From Burkholderia anthina (GTDB taxonomy: Bacteria; Pseudomonadota; Gammaproteobacteria; Burkholderiales; Burkholderiaceae): DNA of 64,000 bases. Location: assembly GCF_001547525.1 (NCBI RefSeq), contig NZ_CM003768.1:2542001-2606000 (forward strand), in the 5' to 3' direction. This document shows positions 1 to 10,405 of this stretch, in pieces. Position 1 is the first letter of the stretch, and each line of letters opens with the position of its first letter. Below the pieces are notes generated by a model. It was not told the DNA's origin. It worked only from the letters and a program-made list of their open reading frames with translations, and made no database searches. The position numbers were made by a program, and so were the translations under genes.

Positions 1-691
1 GCAGCTCGGTTTCGTAGCTCTGCTCGACGCCGATCTTGCCGATGTAGTCGGTGCCCTTGTAGTTGTTCGCGTCGCGACGCGGATCGTAGTGTTCCTGGTC
101 GCTGTCGTTGTCGTCGCTCATCGCGTCGATGCGATCCTGGTCGCGCTTCGAGATCCGGCCGATATAGCCGATCACGTGCGCGGCCGTCATGCCGAGCGGG
201 TACTGGCGGAACAGCCGCGCGCGCACGTCGACGCCGGGGAAGCGGAAACGCTGCGCGGTGAAGCGCGCGACTTCGGCGTCGGTGAGCCGCGTGCGGATCG
301 GCAGGCTCTCGAAGTTCTTCGAGTCTTCCTGCAGCTTCTTGAAGCGGCGGCGGTCGCGGGCGTCGATCGGGACGATCTCGGACAGCTTGTCGATCGTGTT
401 GTCGAGCGTGTCGTCGAGCTTCGACGGCGTGATCTCGAGCGTGTACGCCGAATAGTTCTTCGCGAGGATCACGCCGTTGCGGTCGGTGATGATCCCGCGG
501 TTCGGCACGATCGGCGCGACCGAGATGCGGTTTTCCTCGGCCTGCAGCGCGTATTTGCCGTGCTGCATCAACTGCAGATAGAAGAAACGGCTCGCGAGCA
601 GCCCGAAGCAGACGAACACGAACACGCCCGCCGCCGCGACGCGCAGGCGGAACCTCGAGAGCTGCTGTTGGGTGTCGTTGAATTCGGTCAT
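1..691 (-). CDS. mrdA: Penicillin-binding protein 2 (peptidoglycan transpeptidase), N-terminal part
   Basis: This is the last gene of the leftward mreB-mreC-mreD-mrdA cluster; the 3' part lies outside the window, so only about 230 residues are seen. PBP2 cross-links peptidoglycan during cell elongation together with RodA and the MreBCD scaffold. The visible protein has a short cytoplasmic start (MTEFNDTQQQLSRFRLR), one membrane anchor at about residues 20-40, and then the class B PBP dimerisation region with the segment PNRGIITDRNG, which is characteristic of PBP2. The transpeptidase domain with its SxxK serine is not in the window. The start is the ATG at 691-689. There is a 101-base gap to mreD and no terminator is visible, so co-transcription is likely. 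Confidence 0.93.
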   Translation of the reverse strand, partial: MTEFNDTQQQLSRFRLRVAAAGVFVFVCFGLLASRFFYLQLMQHGKYALQAEENRISVAPIVPNRGIITDRNGVILAKNYSAYTLEITPSKLDDTLDNTIDKLSEIVPIDARDRRRFKKLQEDSKNFESLPIRTRLTDAEVARFTAQRFRFPGVDVRARLFRQYPLGMTAAHVIGYIGRISKRDQDRIDAMSDDNDSDQEHYDPRRDANNYKGTDYIGKIGVEQSYETEL

Positions 692-792
692 TTACTGGCA
701 ATCTGGCCCGCGCGCGGGCGAGGGCGAGGTGCCGCCCCGGAGCGCGGCGCGCGGCGGGCGTGGGGGCGGCGGGTATTCAAGGTCGGTCCGGC

Positions 793-1305
793 TCAGATCG
801 GGCGCGTATCGTCCGGGTCGACCGGGCGGCGTTGCGGCATCAGCAGCAGATGGCTCGCGATCGGCCACAGCGCGGCTTCGACGAAACCGTCGACGAGGTA
901 GCGCCAACCGGGGAACGCGGCGCCCATCAGCAGGCGGATCACGAACGGCACGAGCTGCGCGGCGACGAGCAGCGGCGTGACGTACAGCACCTGCACGCCG
1001 ATCGGCATCCACAGCACGCGGCGGTGGATCGTGATCGCGCCGTACGACAGCAGCGTATAGGCGAGCGCATGCTCGCCGAGCAGCCCCGCGTCGTGCACGT
1101 CCATCAGGATGCCGAGCGCGAACGCGACGCCCATCCCGACCTTGCGCGGCTGGTGGATGTTCCAGAACAGCAGCACCAGCGCGACGAAGTCGGGCACGCC
1201 GGGCAGGCGGCCCCACGGCATCAGGTTCAGCAGGAACGCGGCGGCGAGGCTGAAGACGATGAAGTACGGATTGACCGGCTGCAGGATGTATTGCGGGCGG
1301 TTCAT
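793..1305 (-). CDS. mreD: Rod shape-determining protein MreD
   Basis: A 170-residue integral membrane protein with about five hydrophobic segments, as expected for MreD, the membrane partner that links MreC and MreB to the elongation synthases. It starts MNRPQYILQPVNPYF; the Asn-Pro near the N-terminus and the stretch GILMDVHDAGLLGEHAL are typical of the family. The start codon overlaps the mreC stop (ATGA at 1305-1302), showing translational coupling. The C-terminal tail is short and polar (PVDPDDTRPI). Its position between mreC and mrdA supports the name strongly. Confidence 0.95.
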   Translation of the reverse strand: MNRPQYILQPVNPYFIVFSLAAAFLLNLMPWGRLPGVPDFVALVLLFWNIHQPRKVGMGVAFALGILMDVHDAGLLGEHALAYTLLSYGAITIHRRVLWMPIGVQVLYVTPLLVAAQLVPFVIRLLMGAAFPGWRYLVDGFVEAALWPIASHLLLMPQRRPVDPDDTRPI

Positions 1306-2366
1306 CGCTGGGCTCCAGATTGCCCGGCGGCGGGCTTCGCGGGCGCGGCGGCGGGCTGGGCCGGCGCCGGCGCCGGCTTCGCGCCGGGCTGGGCCGCGGC
1401 GGCCGGCTTCGCGTTCGCGTCGGCCTTGTCGGTTTTCTCGGCCTTCTCGCCCTTTGCGGCGGCTTTCGCGCCCTTCTTGCCCTTCGCGTTCTTCTCGGCG
1501 GCGGGATCGGGCTCGGCCGGGCGCGGCGGGATGTCGTTCCGGTAATGCAGCACGAGCATCTGGCGCGCGCCGCGCACGGCCGCGACCGGTGCGCAGGTCA
1601 CGCGCGCGAACGCGGTATCGGCGAGCTTGTCGACGCGCACGACCTTCGCGACCGGCAGGCCGGGCGGATAGACGCCGTCGAGGCCGCTCGTGACGAGCTC
1701 GTCGCCGGCGACGAGATCCGCGCTCGTCGGCACGAAGCGCAGGTCGAGCGAATCGCCCTTCGGCGTGCCGTAGATCACGCTGCGCAGGCCGGTGCGCAGT
1801 ACCTGCACGGGAATCGCGAGATCGCGGTCGGTGACCAGCGTGACTTCGGATTGCAGCGGGAACACGCGCGTGACCTGGCCGACCACGCCGTCCTCGCTGA
1901 CGACGGGCGAGCCGTCCTGGATGCCTTGCTGCGAGCCTTGGCCGATCACGATCTTCTGCGTGAACGGGTCGCTCGTGTCGTACTGGATCTCGACCGGCGT
2001 CGATTGCGTCGCGATGTGCTGGCGCAGCTCGAGCACCGCGCGCAGATGGATGTTCTCCTGCGCAAGCACCGCGGCCTGGTTGGCCTGCGTGGACAGTTGC
2101 AGGTTGCGCTTGCGGAGGTCGTCGTTCTCGTGGCGCAGCGACGCGCCGGTGACGGCGATGTCGGCCGCGCCCATGAACAGGTCGCGCGGCACGAGCGCCG
2201 CGCGTTGCAGCGGGTACAGCACGGTGCCGAGCACGCCGCGCACGATTTCGAGCGTGCTGAAGCGCGCGTCCGACACGAGGAGCGCGATGGCGAGGGCGAC
2301 GAAGAAGATGAGCCGCGCGAGCGCGGGCGGACCTTGCTTGAAGAGGGGCGGCGGACTGTATTCCAT
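1302..2366 (-). CDS. mreC: Rod shape-determining protein MreC
   Basis: A 354-residue bitopic protein of the elongasome. An N-terminal membrane segment (residues about 17-35) is followed by a coiled coil (about 75-115, with the heptad-like stretch around LRHENDDLRKRNLQL) and the periplasmic beta domain (about 115-280, containing GVVGQVTRV and VTSGLDGVYPPGLPV). The last 75 residues are a low-complexity Lys/Ala/Pro tail, as is common in Burkholderia MreC but not conserved in the family. A 138-base gap separates it from mreB; it contains a short direct duplication of GTGATCGCC at the mreB stop but no clear terminator. Confidence 0.95.
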   Translation of the reverse strand: MEYSPPPLFKQGPPALARLIFFVALAIALLVSDARFSTLEIVRGVLGTVLYPLQRAALVPRDLFMGAADIAVTGASLRHENDDLRKRNLQLSTQANQAAVLAQENIHLRAVLELRQHIATQSTPVEIQYDTSDPFTQKIVIGQGSQQGIQDGSPVVSEDGVVGQVTRVFPLQSEVTLVTDRDLAIPVQVLRTGLRSVIYGTPKGDSLDLRFVPTSADLVAGDELVTSGLDGVYPPGLPVAKVVRVDKLADTAFARVTCAPVAAVRGARQMLVLHYRNDIPPRPAEPDPAAEKNAKGKKGAKAAAKGEKAEKTDKADANAKPAAAAQPGAKPAPAPAQPAAAPAKPAAGQSGAQR

Positions 2367-2504
2367 GGTCGGCGCCGGGCGCGTGTGATCGGTTAAATAA
2401 TGCTCAGACGCGCAAACGGCGCGGCGGTTCGTTCTGAACGAGCGATCCGGCCACGCCGCGGGTGCGTCATATCAAACGGGACTGCCTAGGCGATCACTGG
2501 GCGA

Positions 2505-3548
<1,044 letters not shown>

Positions 3549-3914
3549 TCAGAATCCTGTTTCGCTCTGGGCCGGCCCTGCATAGCGAGCGCTGAGGGCG
3601 GCAGCGGAAAAAATAACAGCCTCGGGAAGCGTGGCGGAAGCGGCCGCCGCGGCGCACGAAGCTGCGAGTGATGTCTACCGGGGATCGCACGAAGCACGCA
3701 CGGCTTGCCGAAACAGGGCGAAACGGTGCGGGAAAAGGCTGCCGGGTTTGGGTCGAACGCGTAATGATACCTTATAATTTCACGGTATTTGAATCGAAAC
3801 GGGCGGTATTTTTGCCGCTTCGGCCCCGATTTTTGAGGGTGGGATCGCACCCTCCAACCCCCCGCCGCAGTGCTGCTTCGATGCACTGCGCAGCCTTGTT
3901 TTTCCGGTGATCGC
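3549..3914. other. Divergent promoter region between mreB and gatC
   Basis: No gene is seen in these 366 bases. The AT-rich stretch around 3765-3810 stands out from the GC-rich surroundings and must serve both mreB (leftward) and gatC (rightward). Rightward it carries TATAAT at 3773-3778. Leftward the same stretch reads TTTCGA, 17 bases, then TATAAG, a weaker but possible sigma-70 promoter for mreB. The long 5' distance to each gene (over 130 bases to gatC) leaves room for untranslated leaders, but no riboswitch-like structure was recognised. Confidence 0.5.
3748..3778 (+). promoter_or_regulatory. Candidate sigma-70 promoter for gatCAB
   Basis: A perfect -10 hexamer TATAAT lies at 3773-3778. 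The best -35 candidate is TTGGGT at 3748-3753, 19 bases upstream, which is weak and slightly too far. The start point would be about 3785, giving a leader of about 130 bases before the gatC ATG. The perfect -10 in a GC-rich genome is the main support. Confidence 0.45.
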
Positions 3915-4214
3915 ATGGCCCTGACCCTGACCGATGTGAAACGCATCGCGCACCTGGCGCGACTCGAAATGGCCGACGCCGACGCCGAGCACATGCTCGG
4001 CCAGCTCAACGAATTCTTCGGCCTCGTCGAGCAGATGCAGGCGGTCGACACCGCCGGCATCGCGCCGCTCGCCCACCCGATCGAACAGATCCAGGCAGTC
4101 GCGCAGCGCCTGCGCGACGACGCCGTGACGGAGCTCGTCAATCGCGACGACAACCAGCGTCCGGCGCCGGCCGTCCAGGACGGCCTCTATCTCGTGCCGA
4201 AGGTGATCGAGTAA
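3915..4214 (+). CDS. gatC: Asp-tRNA(Asn)/Glu-tRNA(Gln) amidotransferase subunit C
   Basis: A 99-residue small subunit that clamps GatA and GatB together in the transamidation complex. It contains the family pattern [12 protein letters not shown] near the N-terminus and [16 protein letters not shown] in the middle, ending LRDDAVTE...[12 protein letters not shown]. The reading frame is open further upstream (to 3870), but the ATG at 3915 gives the conserved N-terminus [12 protein letters not shown] and the normal length. It is the first gene of the gatCAB operon, 69 bases before gatA. Confidence 0.95.
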   Translation: MALTLTDVKRIAHLARLEMADADAEHMLGQLNEFFGLVEQMQAVDTAGIAPLAHPIEQIQAVAQRLRDDAVTELVNRDDNQRPAPAVQDGLYLVPKVIE

Positions 4215-4283
4215 GCATTCGATGACAAGCGCGCCGGCCGTCCAGCGCCGCGCGCCACCCAGAATTCCCAGGAAAACCACTCA

Positions 4284-5774
4284 ATGCACGCAAAAAGCCT
4301 GACCGAACTGCGCGCCGCGCTCGCCGCCAAGGAATGCTCGGCCGTCGAGCTCGCGCAGCACTATCTGAAACGGATCGACGCCGCGCGCGACCTGAACGCG
4401 TTCGTCCACGTCGACGCCGACCTCACCCTCGCGCAGGCGAAAGCCGCCGACGCGGAGCTCGCGCGCGGCGCGGGCGGCGCGCTCACCGGCCTGCCGATCG
4501 CGCACAAGGACGTGTTCGTCACGCGCGGCTGGCGCTCGACCGCCGGCTCGAAGATGCTCGCGAACTACGAGAGCCCGTTCGACGCGACCGTCGTCGCCCG
4601 CCTGCAGGCGGCCGGCATGGTCACGCTCGGCAAGACCAACATGGACGAGTTCGCGATGGGCTCGTCGAACGAAAACTCGGCGTTCGGCGCGGTGAAGAAC
4701 CCGTGGGACACGAACGCGGTGCCGGGCGGCAGCTCGGGCGGCAGCTCGGCCGCCGTCGCCGCGCGCCTCGCGCCGGCCGCGACCGGCACCGACACCGGCG
4801 GCTCGATCCGCCAGCCCGCGTCGTTCGCGGGCGTGACGGGCATCAAGCCGACCTACGGCCGCGTGTCGCGCTACGGGATGATCGCGTTCGCGTCGTCGCT
4901 CGACCAGGGCGGCCCGATGGCGCAGAGCGCGTCCGACTGCGCGCTGCTGCTGAACGCGATGGCCGGCTTCGACGAGCGCGACTCGACGAGCCTCGAGCGC
5001 GACGACGAAGATTTCACGCGTCACCTCGGCCAGCCGTGGGCGGCCGGCAACGACGCGGGCAAGCCGCTCGCCGGCCTGCGCATCGGCCTGCCGAACGAGT
5101 ATTTCGGCGCCGGCCTCGCCGACGACGTGCGCGCGACGATCGATGCGGCGCTCAAGCAGTATGAAGCGCTCGGCGCGACGCTCGTGCCGGTGTCGCTGCC
5201 GAAGACGGAACTGTCGATCCCCGTGTACTACGTGATCGCGCCGGCCGAGGCGTCGTCGAACCTGTCGCGTTTCGACGGCGTGCGCTTCGGCCACCGCGCC
5301 GCGCAGTACGGCGACCTGCTCGACATGTACAAGAAGTCGCGCGCCGAAGGCTTCGGGCCGGAAGTGAAGCGCCGGATCCTCGTCGGCACGTACGTGCTGT
5401 CGCACGGCTACTACGACGCGTACTACCTGCAGGCGCAGAAGATCCGCCGCATCATCGCGAACGATTTCCAGGAAGCGTTCAAGTCCTGCGACGTGATCAT
5501 GGGCCCGGCGTCGCCGACGGTCGCATGGGATCTCGGCGCGAAGGGCGACGATCCGGTGCAGATGTATCTCGCGGATATCTACACGCTGTCGGTGAGCCTC
5601 GCGGGCCTGCCCGGCATGAGCGTGCCGTGCGGCTTCGGCGCGGGCGCGAACGCGAAGCGCCCGGTCGGCCTGCAGATCATCGGCAACTATTTCAACGAAG
5701 CCCGGATGCTGCAGGTTGCCGACGCGTTCCAGCGCGCGACCGACTGGCACAAGCAAGTTCCGGCGGGGGTGTAA
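4284..5774 (+). CDS. gatA: Asp-tRNA(Asn)/Glu-tRNA(Gln) amidotransferase subunit A (amidase)
   Basis: A 496-residue amidase-signature enzyme that releases ammonia from glutamine and passes it to GatB, so that misacylated Glu-tRNA(Gln) or Asp-tRNA(Asn) is converted in the cytoplasm. The catalytic Ser-cisSer-Lys triad is visible: Lys in [12 protein letters not shown] (about residue 76), cis-Ser in [11 protein letters not shown] (about 152) and nucleophile Ser in [12 protein letters not shown] (about 176). It lies between gatC and gatB; gatB starts four bases after its stop. Length and start ([13 protein letters not shown]) fit the family. Confidence 0.97.
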   Translation: MHAKSLTELRAALAAKECSAVELAQHYLKRIDAARDLNAFVHVDADLTLAQAKAADAELARGAGGALTGLPIAHKDVFVTRGWRSTAGSKMLANYESPFDATVVARLQAAGMVTLGKTNMDEFAMGSSNENSAFGAVKNPWDTNAVPGGSSGGSSAAVAARLAPAATGTDTGGSIRQPASFAGVTGIKPTYGRVSRYGMIAFASSLDQGGPMAQSASDCALLLNAMAGFDERDSTSLERDDEDFTRHLGQPWAAGNDAGKPLAGLRIGLPNEYFGAGLADDVRATIDAALKQYEALGATLVPVSLPKTELSIPVYYVIAPAEASSNLSRFDGVRFGHRAAQYGDLLDMYKKSRAEGFGPEVKRRILVGTYVLSHGYYDAYYLQAQKIRRIIANDFQEAFKSCDVIMGPASPTVAWDLGAKGDDPVQMYLADIYTLSVSLAGLPGMSVPCGFGAGANAKRPVGLQIIGNYFNEARMLQVADAFQRATDWHKQVPAGV

Positions 5775-5778
5775 GCAT

Positions 5779-7254
5779 ATGGCTACTCAGTGGGAAGTCG
5801 TCATCGGTCTCGAGACGCACGCGCAACTGTCGACCGTCTCGAAGATTTTCTCGGGCGCATCCACGCAGTTCGGCGCCGAGCCGAACACGCAGGCGTGCCC
5901 GGTCGACCTGGCGCTGCCGGGCGTGCTGCCGGTGCTGAACCGCGGCGCGGTCGAGCGCGCGATCCGCTTCGGCCTCGCGATCGGCTCGACCATCGCGCCG
6001 CGCAGCATCTTCGCGCGCAAGAATTATTTCTACCCCGATCTGCCGAAGGGCTATCAGATCAGCCAGTACGAGATTCCGGTCGTGCAGGGCGGCCGGATCA
6101 CGATCCAGGTGCCCGCCAACGAAAAGGCCGGCAAGCCCGCGTACGAGAAGACGGTCAACCTGACCCGCGCGCACCTCGAGGAAGACGCGGGCAAGTCGCT
6201 GCATGAAGACTTCGCCGGGATGACCGGGATCGACCTGAACCGCGCGGGCACGCCGCTGCTCGAGATCGTCACCGAGCCGGAAATGCGCAGCGCGGCCGAG
6301 GCCGTCGCGTACGCGAAGGCGCTGCACGCGCTCGTCGTGTGGCTCGGCATCTGCGACGGCAACATGCAGGAAGGTTCGTTCCGCTGCGACGCGAACGTGT
6401 CGGTGCGCCCGGTCGGCCAGGAGAAGTTCGGCACGCGCGCGGAAATCAAGAACCTGAACTCGTTCCGCTTCCTCGAGGAAGCGATCAATTACGAAGTGCG
6501 CCGCCAGATCGAGCTGATCGAGGACGGCGGCGAAGTCGTGCAGGAAACGCGCCTGTACGATCCGGACAAGCGCGAGACGCGTTCGATGCGCAGCAAGGAA
6601 GACGCGCACGATTACCGCTACTTCCCCGATCCCGACCTGATGCCGCTCGTGATCGGCCAGGACTGGATCGAGCGCGTGCAGTCCGGCATGCCGGAGCTGC
6701 CGGCCGCGATGCAGCAGCGCTTCGTCGACGAATACGGCGTGTCCGCGTACGACGCGGGCGTGCTGACGTCGAGCAAGGCGATGGCCGCGTACTTCGAGGC
6801 GGTGGTCGCGAAGGCCGGCGTGGCGAACGCGAAGATCGCCGCGAACTGGCTGATGGGCGACGTGTCGTCGCAGCTGAACCGCGACGGCATCGAGATCGAC
6901 GCGATTCCGGTGTCGGCCGCGCAGCTCGCGCTGCTGTTGCAGCGCATCGCCGACGGCACGATCTCGAACAAGATCGCGAAGGAAATCTTCGCGGCGATCT
7001 GGGACGAGAAGGCGACCGACGAAGGTGCGGCCGATCGCATCATCGACGCGAAGGGGCTGAAGCAGATCTCCGACACCGGCGCGCTGGAAGCGATCATCGA
7101 CGAAGTGCTCGCGGCGAACGCGAAGTCGGTCGAGGAATTCCGCGCGGGCAAGGAAAAGGCGTTCAACGCGCTGATCGGCCAGGCGATGAAGGCGACGAAG
7201 GGCAAGGCCAATCCGCAGCAGGTCAACGAACTGCTGAAGAAGAAGCTCGGCTGA
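5779..7254 (+). CDS. gatB: Asp-tRNA(Asn)/Glu-tRNA(Gln) amidotransferase subunit B
   Basis: A 491-residue subunit that binds the misacylated tRNA and carries the kinase/amidotransferase site. The N-terminal signature [13 protein letters not shown] and the central stretch [12 protein letters not shown] are hallmark GatB sequences. The C-terminal helical YqeY-like tRNA-binding domain covers about residues 330-491, ending [13 protein letters not shown]. The frame is open upstream inside gatA, but the ATG at 5779 gives the conserved start [10 protein letters not shown] and lies four bases after the gatA stop. An inverted repeat follows about 30 bases after the stop. Confidence 0.97.
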   Translation: MATQWEVVIGLETHAQLSTVSKIFSGASTQFGAEPNTQACPVDLALPGVLPVLNRGAVERAIRFGLAIGSTIAPRSIFARKNYFYPDLPKGYQISQYEIPVVQGGRITIQVPANEKAGKPAYEKTVNLTRAHLEEDAGKSLHEDFAGMTGIDLNRAGTPLLEIVTEPEMRSAAEAVAYAKALHALVVWLGICDGNMQEGSFRCDANVSVRPVGQEKFGTRAEIKNLNSFRFLEEAINYEVRRQIELIEDGGEVVQETRLYDPDKRETRSMRSKEDAHDYRYFPDPDLMPLVIGQDWIERVQSGMPELPAAMQQRFVDEYGVSAYDAGVLTSSKAMAAYFEAVVAKAGVANAKIAANWLMGDVSSQLNRDGIEIDAIPVSAAQLALLLQRIADGTISNKIAKEIFAAIWDEKATDEGAADRIIDAKGLKQISDTGALEAIIDEVLAANAKSVEEFRAGKEKAFNALIGQAMKATKGKANPQQVNELLKKKLG

Positions 7255-7283
7255 GCATGCGCGCGCGCCTGACCCGCGCTTGA

Positions 7284-7320
7284 CGACGGGCCGCACCGGA
7301 CGCGTTCGGGCGGCCCGTCG
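7284..7320 (+). terminator. Inverted repeat after gatB, likely terminator
   Basis: CGACGGGCCGC at 7284-7294 pairs perfectly with GCGGCCCGTCG at 7310-7320 across a 15-base loop, followed by CATTT. It sits between gatB and the next gene. The U-tract is poor, so termination may be partial or Rho-assisted. Confidence 0.5.
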
Positions 7321-7371
7321 CATTTGGTGGATGCGTTATCGTATGCATCGCACCGCCCAACGGAGGAACGA

Positions 7372-8211
7372 ATGGCGAAACAACCGTCGCTCGACGATTT
7401 CCGCGTGCCGTACAGCACGCGCGAGAAGGAAGCCGCCGCATTCAAGCTCGACGCGTTCGACCCGGCCGCGAAGCCGTTTTCGTCCGGCTCGAAGGAGGCC
7501 GACCGCGAACGGCTGTCGGCCGTGTCGACCGAGCTCGACGTGCAGCAGGAGCGCCTGCACACGCAGCAGAAGAAGCGCGTGCTGCTCGTGCTGCAGGGCA
7601 TGGATACGAGCGGCAAGGACGGCACCGTGCGCGCGGTGTTTCGCGACGTCGATCCGCTCGGCCTGCGCATCGTGCCGTTCAAGGCGCCGACGCCGATCGA
7701 GGCCGCGCACGACTTCCTGTGGCGCGTGCATGCGCAGGTGCCGGCCGCGGGCGAGCTCGCGATCTTCAACCGCAGCCACTACGAGGACGTCCTCGTGCCG
7801 CGCGTGCTCGGCGCGATCGACGACAAGGAGTGCGAGCGCCGCTACCGGCAGATCCGCGATTTCGAGACGATGCTGTTCGAGAACGGCACGACCATCGTCA
7901 AGTGCTTCCTGCACATCTCGAAGGACGAGCAGCGCGAGCGGCTCCAGGCGCGCATCGACGATCCGACCAAGCACTGGAAATTCGACATCGCCGACCTCGA
8001 CGCGCGCAAGCACTGGGACGCCTACCAGTCCGCGTACCGTGACGCGCTCGCCGCGACGTCGGCCGAGCATGCGCCGTGGTACGTGATCCCGGCGAACTCG
8101 AAGACGCACCGCAACGTGATGATCGCCGAGCTGCTGCTGCGCACGATGACCGACATGAAGCTGGAATTCCCGCCGCCGAAGCCCGAGCTCGAAGGCGTGA
8201 AGATCCGATAA
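7372..8211 (+). CDS. ppk2: Polyphosphate kinase 2 family protein (polyphosphate:nucleotide phosphotransferase)
   Basis: A 279-residue PPK2-family enzyme, which uses inorganic polyphosphate to phosphorylate nucleotides. Walker A appears as LQGMDTSGKDGTVRAVF (about residues 77-93) and the Walker B-like region as FNRSHYEDVLVPRV (about 133-146), followed by HISKDEQRERLQAR, the lid region. The frame is open 48 bases upstream, but the ATG at 7372 has a good GGAGG at 7362-7366 and gives the expected start. Which nucleotides it uses (AMP/ADP or GDP; class I, II or III) cannot be read safely here. It lies between gatB and the exonuclease III gene. Confidence 0.9.
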   Translation: MAKQPSLDDFRVPYSTREKEAAAFKLDAFDPAAKPFSSGSKEADRERLSAVSTELDVQQERLHTQQKKRVLLVLQGMDTSGKDGTVRAVFRDVDPLGLRIVPFKAPTPIEAAHDFLWRVHAQVPAAGELAIFNRSHYEDVLVPRVLGAIDDKECERRYRQIRDFETMLFENGTTIVKCFLHISKDEQRERLQARIDDPTKHWKFDIADLDARKHWDAYQSAYRDALAATSAEHAPWYVIPANSKTHRNVMIAELLLRTMTDMKLEFPPPKPELEGVKIR

Positions 8212-8245
8212 CCCTGTAAAAACATCGAACTGAACGGAACCCGAC

Positions 8246-9019
8246 ATGATGCGAGTGATTACCGCCAACCTGAACGGCATCCGCTCCGCCGCGAAGAAGG
8301 GCTTCTTCGACTGGCTCGGCGAACAGAACGCCGATTGCGTATGCGTGCAGGAAATCAAGGTATCGGCCGACGACCTGCCGGCCGAATTCGTCGAGCCGCA
8401 CGGCTTCAAGAGCTATTTCCACCACGCGGAGAAGAAGGGCTACAGCGGCGCGGGCGTGTACAGCCGCCGCGAGCCCGACGACGTGATCATCGGCTTCGGC
8501 AGCAGCGAATTCGATCCGGAAGGGCGCTACGTCGAGGCGCGCTACGGCAAGCTGTCGGTCGTGTCGGTGTACGTGCCGTCCGGCTCGAGCGGCGAGGAGC
8601 GCCAGCAGGCGAAGTACCGATTCATGGCCGAATTCATGCCGCACCTCGCCGCGCTGAAGAAGAAGCGCGAGGTGATCCTGTGCGGCGACGTGAACATCGT
8701 CCACAAGGAAATCGACATCAAGAACTGGAAGAGCAACCAGAAGAACTCGGGCTGCCTGCCGGAAGAGCGCGCGTGGCTCACGAAGCTGTTCGACGACGTC
8801 GGCTACGTCGACGTGTTCCGCACGCTCGACCCGCGTCCCGAGCAGTACACGTGGTGGAGCAACCGCGGCCAGGCGTACGCGAAGAACGTCGGGTGGCGGA
8901 TCGATTACCAGATCGCGACGCCGGGCGTGGCCGGCACCGCGAAACGCACGTCGATCTTCAAGGACATCAAGTTCAGCGACCATGCGCCGCTGACGATCGA
9001 CTACGACTATACGAAGTGA
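8246..9019 (+). CDS. xth: Exodeoxyribonuclease III (AP endonuclease)
   Basis: A 257-residue member of the exonuclease-endonuclease-phosphatase fold that cuts DNA at abasic sites and degrades 3' ends in base excision repair. Visible catalytic motifs are ITANLNGIRSA (residues 5-15), the metal-binding Glu in VQEIKV (about 36), GDVNIVHKEIDIKN (about 150-163) with the catalytic Asp and Asn, and the terminal SDHAPLTIDYD with the catalytic His. Start MMRV could be either of two adjacent ATGs (8246 or 8249). A strong hairpin terminator follows at 9080-9108. Confidence 0.95.
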   Translation: MMRVITANLNGIRSAAKKGFFDWLGEQNADCVCVQEIKVSADDLPAEFVEPHGFKSYFHHAEKKGYSGAGVYSRREPDDVIIGFGSSEFDPEGRYVEARYGKLSVVSVYVPSGSSGEERQQAKYRFMAEFMPHLAALKKKREVILCGDVNIVHKEIDIKNWKSNQKNSGCLPEERAWLTKLFDDVGYVDVFRTLDPRPEQYTWWSNRGQAYAKNVGWRIDYQIATPGVAGTAKRTSIFKDIKFSDHAPLTIDYDYTK

Positions 9020-9079
9020 TGGCCGGCGCCGCGCCTGGCGCGCAGCCGCCGAGCCATTCGTCCGGTCGCCGGATGCAAG

Positions 9080-9108
9080 ACGGGCCGCCTGTCCGACAGG
9101 CGGCCCGT
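9080..9108. terminator. Strong bidirectional terminator between xth and the convergent adh gene
   Basis: ACGGGCCGCCTGT (9080-9092) and ACAGGCGGCCCGT (9096-9108) form a perfect 13-bp stem with a 3-base loop, followed by TTTCGTTT on the plus strand. It lies between two convergent genes and can serve both. Confidence 0.85.
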
Positions 9109-9125
9109 TTCGTTTGCCGCGGCGC

Positions 9126-10178
9126 TTACTGCTTGAGCGATGCCATGTCGATCACGAACCGGTATTTCACGTCGCTCTTGAGCATCCGCTCGTAAGCGGC
9201 GTTGATCTGCTGCATCGGAATCGTCTCGATGTCGGACGTGATCCCGTGCTCCGCGCAGAAATCGAGCATTTCCTGCGTTTCCGCGATCCCGCCGATCAGC
9301 GAACCCGCGAGGCGGCGGCGCTTGAAGATCAGGTTGAACACCTGCGGCGACGGATGGTCGTGCTCCGGCGCGCCGACGAGCGTCATCGTGCCGTCGCGCT
9401 TCAGCAGGTTCAGGAACGGATTCAGGTCGTGCTGCGCGGCGACCGTGTTCAGGATGAAGTCGAAGCTGTTCAGGTGCGCGTTCATCTGCGCTTCGTCCTT
9501 CGAGATCACCACTTCGTGCGCGCCGAGCCGCTTGCCGTCGTCGATCTTCGACGGCGACGTCGTGAACAGCACGACGTGCGCGCCCATCGCGCGCGCCAGC
9601 TTCACGCCCATGTGGCCGAGGCCGCCGAGGCCGACGATGCCGACCTTCTTGCCGGGGCCGACGTTCCACTGCCGCAGCGGCGAGTAGGTCGTGATCCCCG
9701 CGCACAAGAGCGGCGCGGCGCCGGCCGGGTCGAGCGTGTCCGGCACGCGCAGCACGAACGCCTCGTCGACGACGAGCTGCGTCGAATAGCCGCCGTACGT
9801 GATGTCGCCCGTCACGCGGTCCTGACCGTTGTAGGTGCCGACGAAGCCGTTCTCGCAATACTGCTCGAGGCCTTCTTCGCAGCTTGCGCAGGTGCGGCAC
9901 GAATCGACGAGGCAGCCGACGCCGACCAGCTCGCCGACCTTGAAGCGCGACACCTGCGGGCCGGTCGCGGTCACGCGTCCGACGATTTCATGGCCCGGTA
10001 CGACCGGGTAGATCGTGTTGCGCCATTCGTTGCGCGCCTGGTGAAGATCCGAGTGGCAGACGCCGCAGTAGAGGACGTCGATCTGGACGTCGAGGTCGCG
10101 CAGCGCGCGACGCTGGAATTCGAACGGGGCGAGCGGCGATTGCGAATCGGTCGCCGCGTAGGCATAGGTCGTGCTCAT
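9126..10178 (-). CDS. Zinc-dependent NAD(P)-linked alcohol dehydrogenase, YahK/cinnamyl-alcohol type
   Basis: A 350-residue medium-chain dehydrogenase reducing aldehydes to alcohols or the reverse. The catalytic zinc site is seen in VLYCGVCHSDLHQARNEW (about residues 37-54), the structural zinc in the four-Cys lobe SCRTCASCEEGLEQYC (about 92-107), and the nucleotide-binding Rossmann motif in GIVGLGGLGHMGVKLA (about 179-194). The ATG at 10178 is preceded by AAGGAG eight bases upstream, so the longer frame from 10205 is not used. It is divergent from an AraC-type regulator, an arrangement reminiscent of yqhC/yqhD in E. coli, which suggests aldehyde-responsive control. The exact substrate is unknown. 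Confidence 0.9.
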   Translation of the reverse strand: MSTTYAYAATDSQSPLAPFEFQRRALRDLDVQIDVLYCGVCHSDLHQARNEWRNTIYPVVPGHEIVGRVTATGPQVSRFKVGELVGVGCLVDSCRTCASCEEGLEQYCENGFVGTYNGQDRVTGDITYGGYSTQLVVDEAFVLRVPDTLDPAGAAPLLCAGITTYSPLRQWNVGPGKKVGIVGLGGLGHMGVKLARAMGAHVVLFTTSPSKIDDGKRLGAHEVVISKDEAQMNAHLNSFDFILNTVAAQHDLNPFLNLLKRDGTMTLVGAPEHDHPSPQVFNLIFKRRRLAGSLIGGIAETQEMLDFCAEHGITSDIETIPMQQINAAYERMLKSDVKYRFVIDMASLKQ

Positions 10179-10405
10179 GCAATGGGCTCCTTGTCCGGAA
10201 AACATCCGGCGAAACAGACTGCCGCCGCACCCTGTGGCGATGCGGCGAGACAGGCCCTCATCGTAAGGAGCGCGGCGCCGCGGCGAAATACACGAAGGTC
10301 TGGAAGATTTGCCTATTCCTCTCGAATTGGCCGCGAACGGCCGTCAAAATACGTTCAAGGTGCTACATTGCGAGCCAGATTCTCTTGCCGGACAGGACCA
10401 CGCCG

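Noticed and set aside
1..901. Plus-strand open frames at the left edge
   Set aside because: They are antisense to mrdA and mreD, which are conserved and in operon order.
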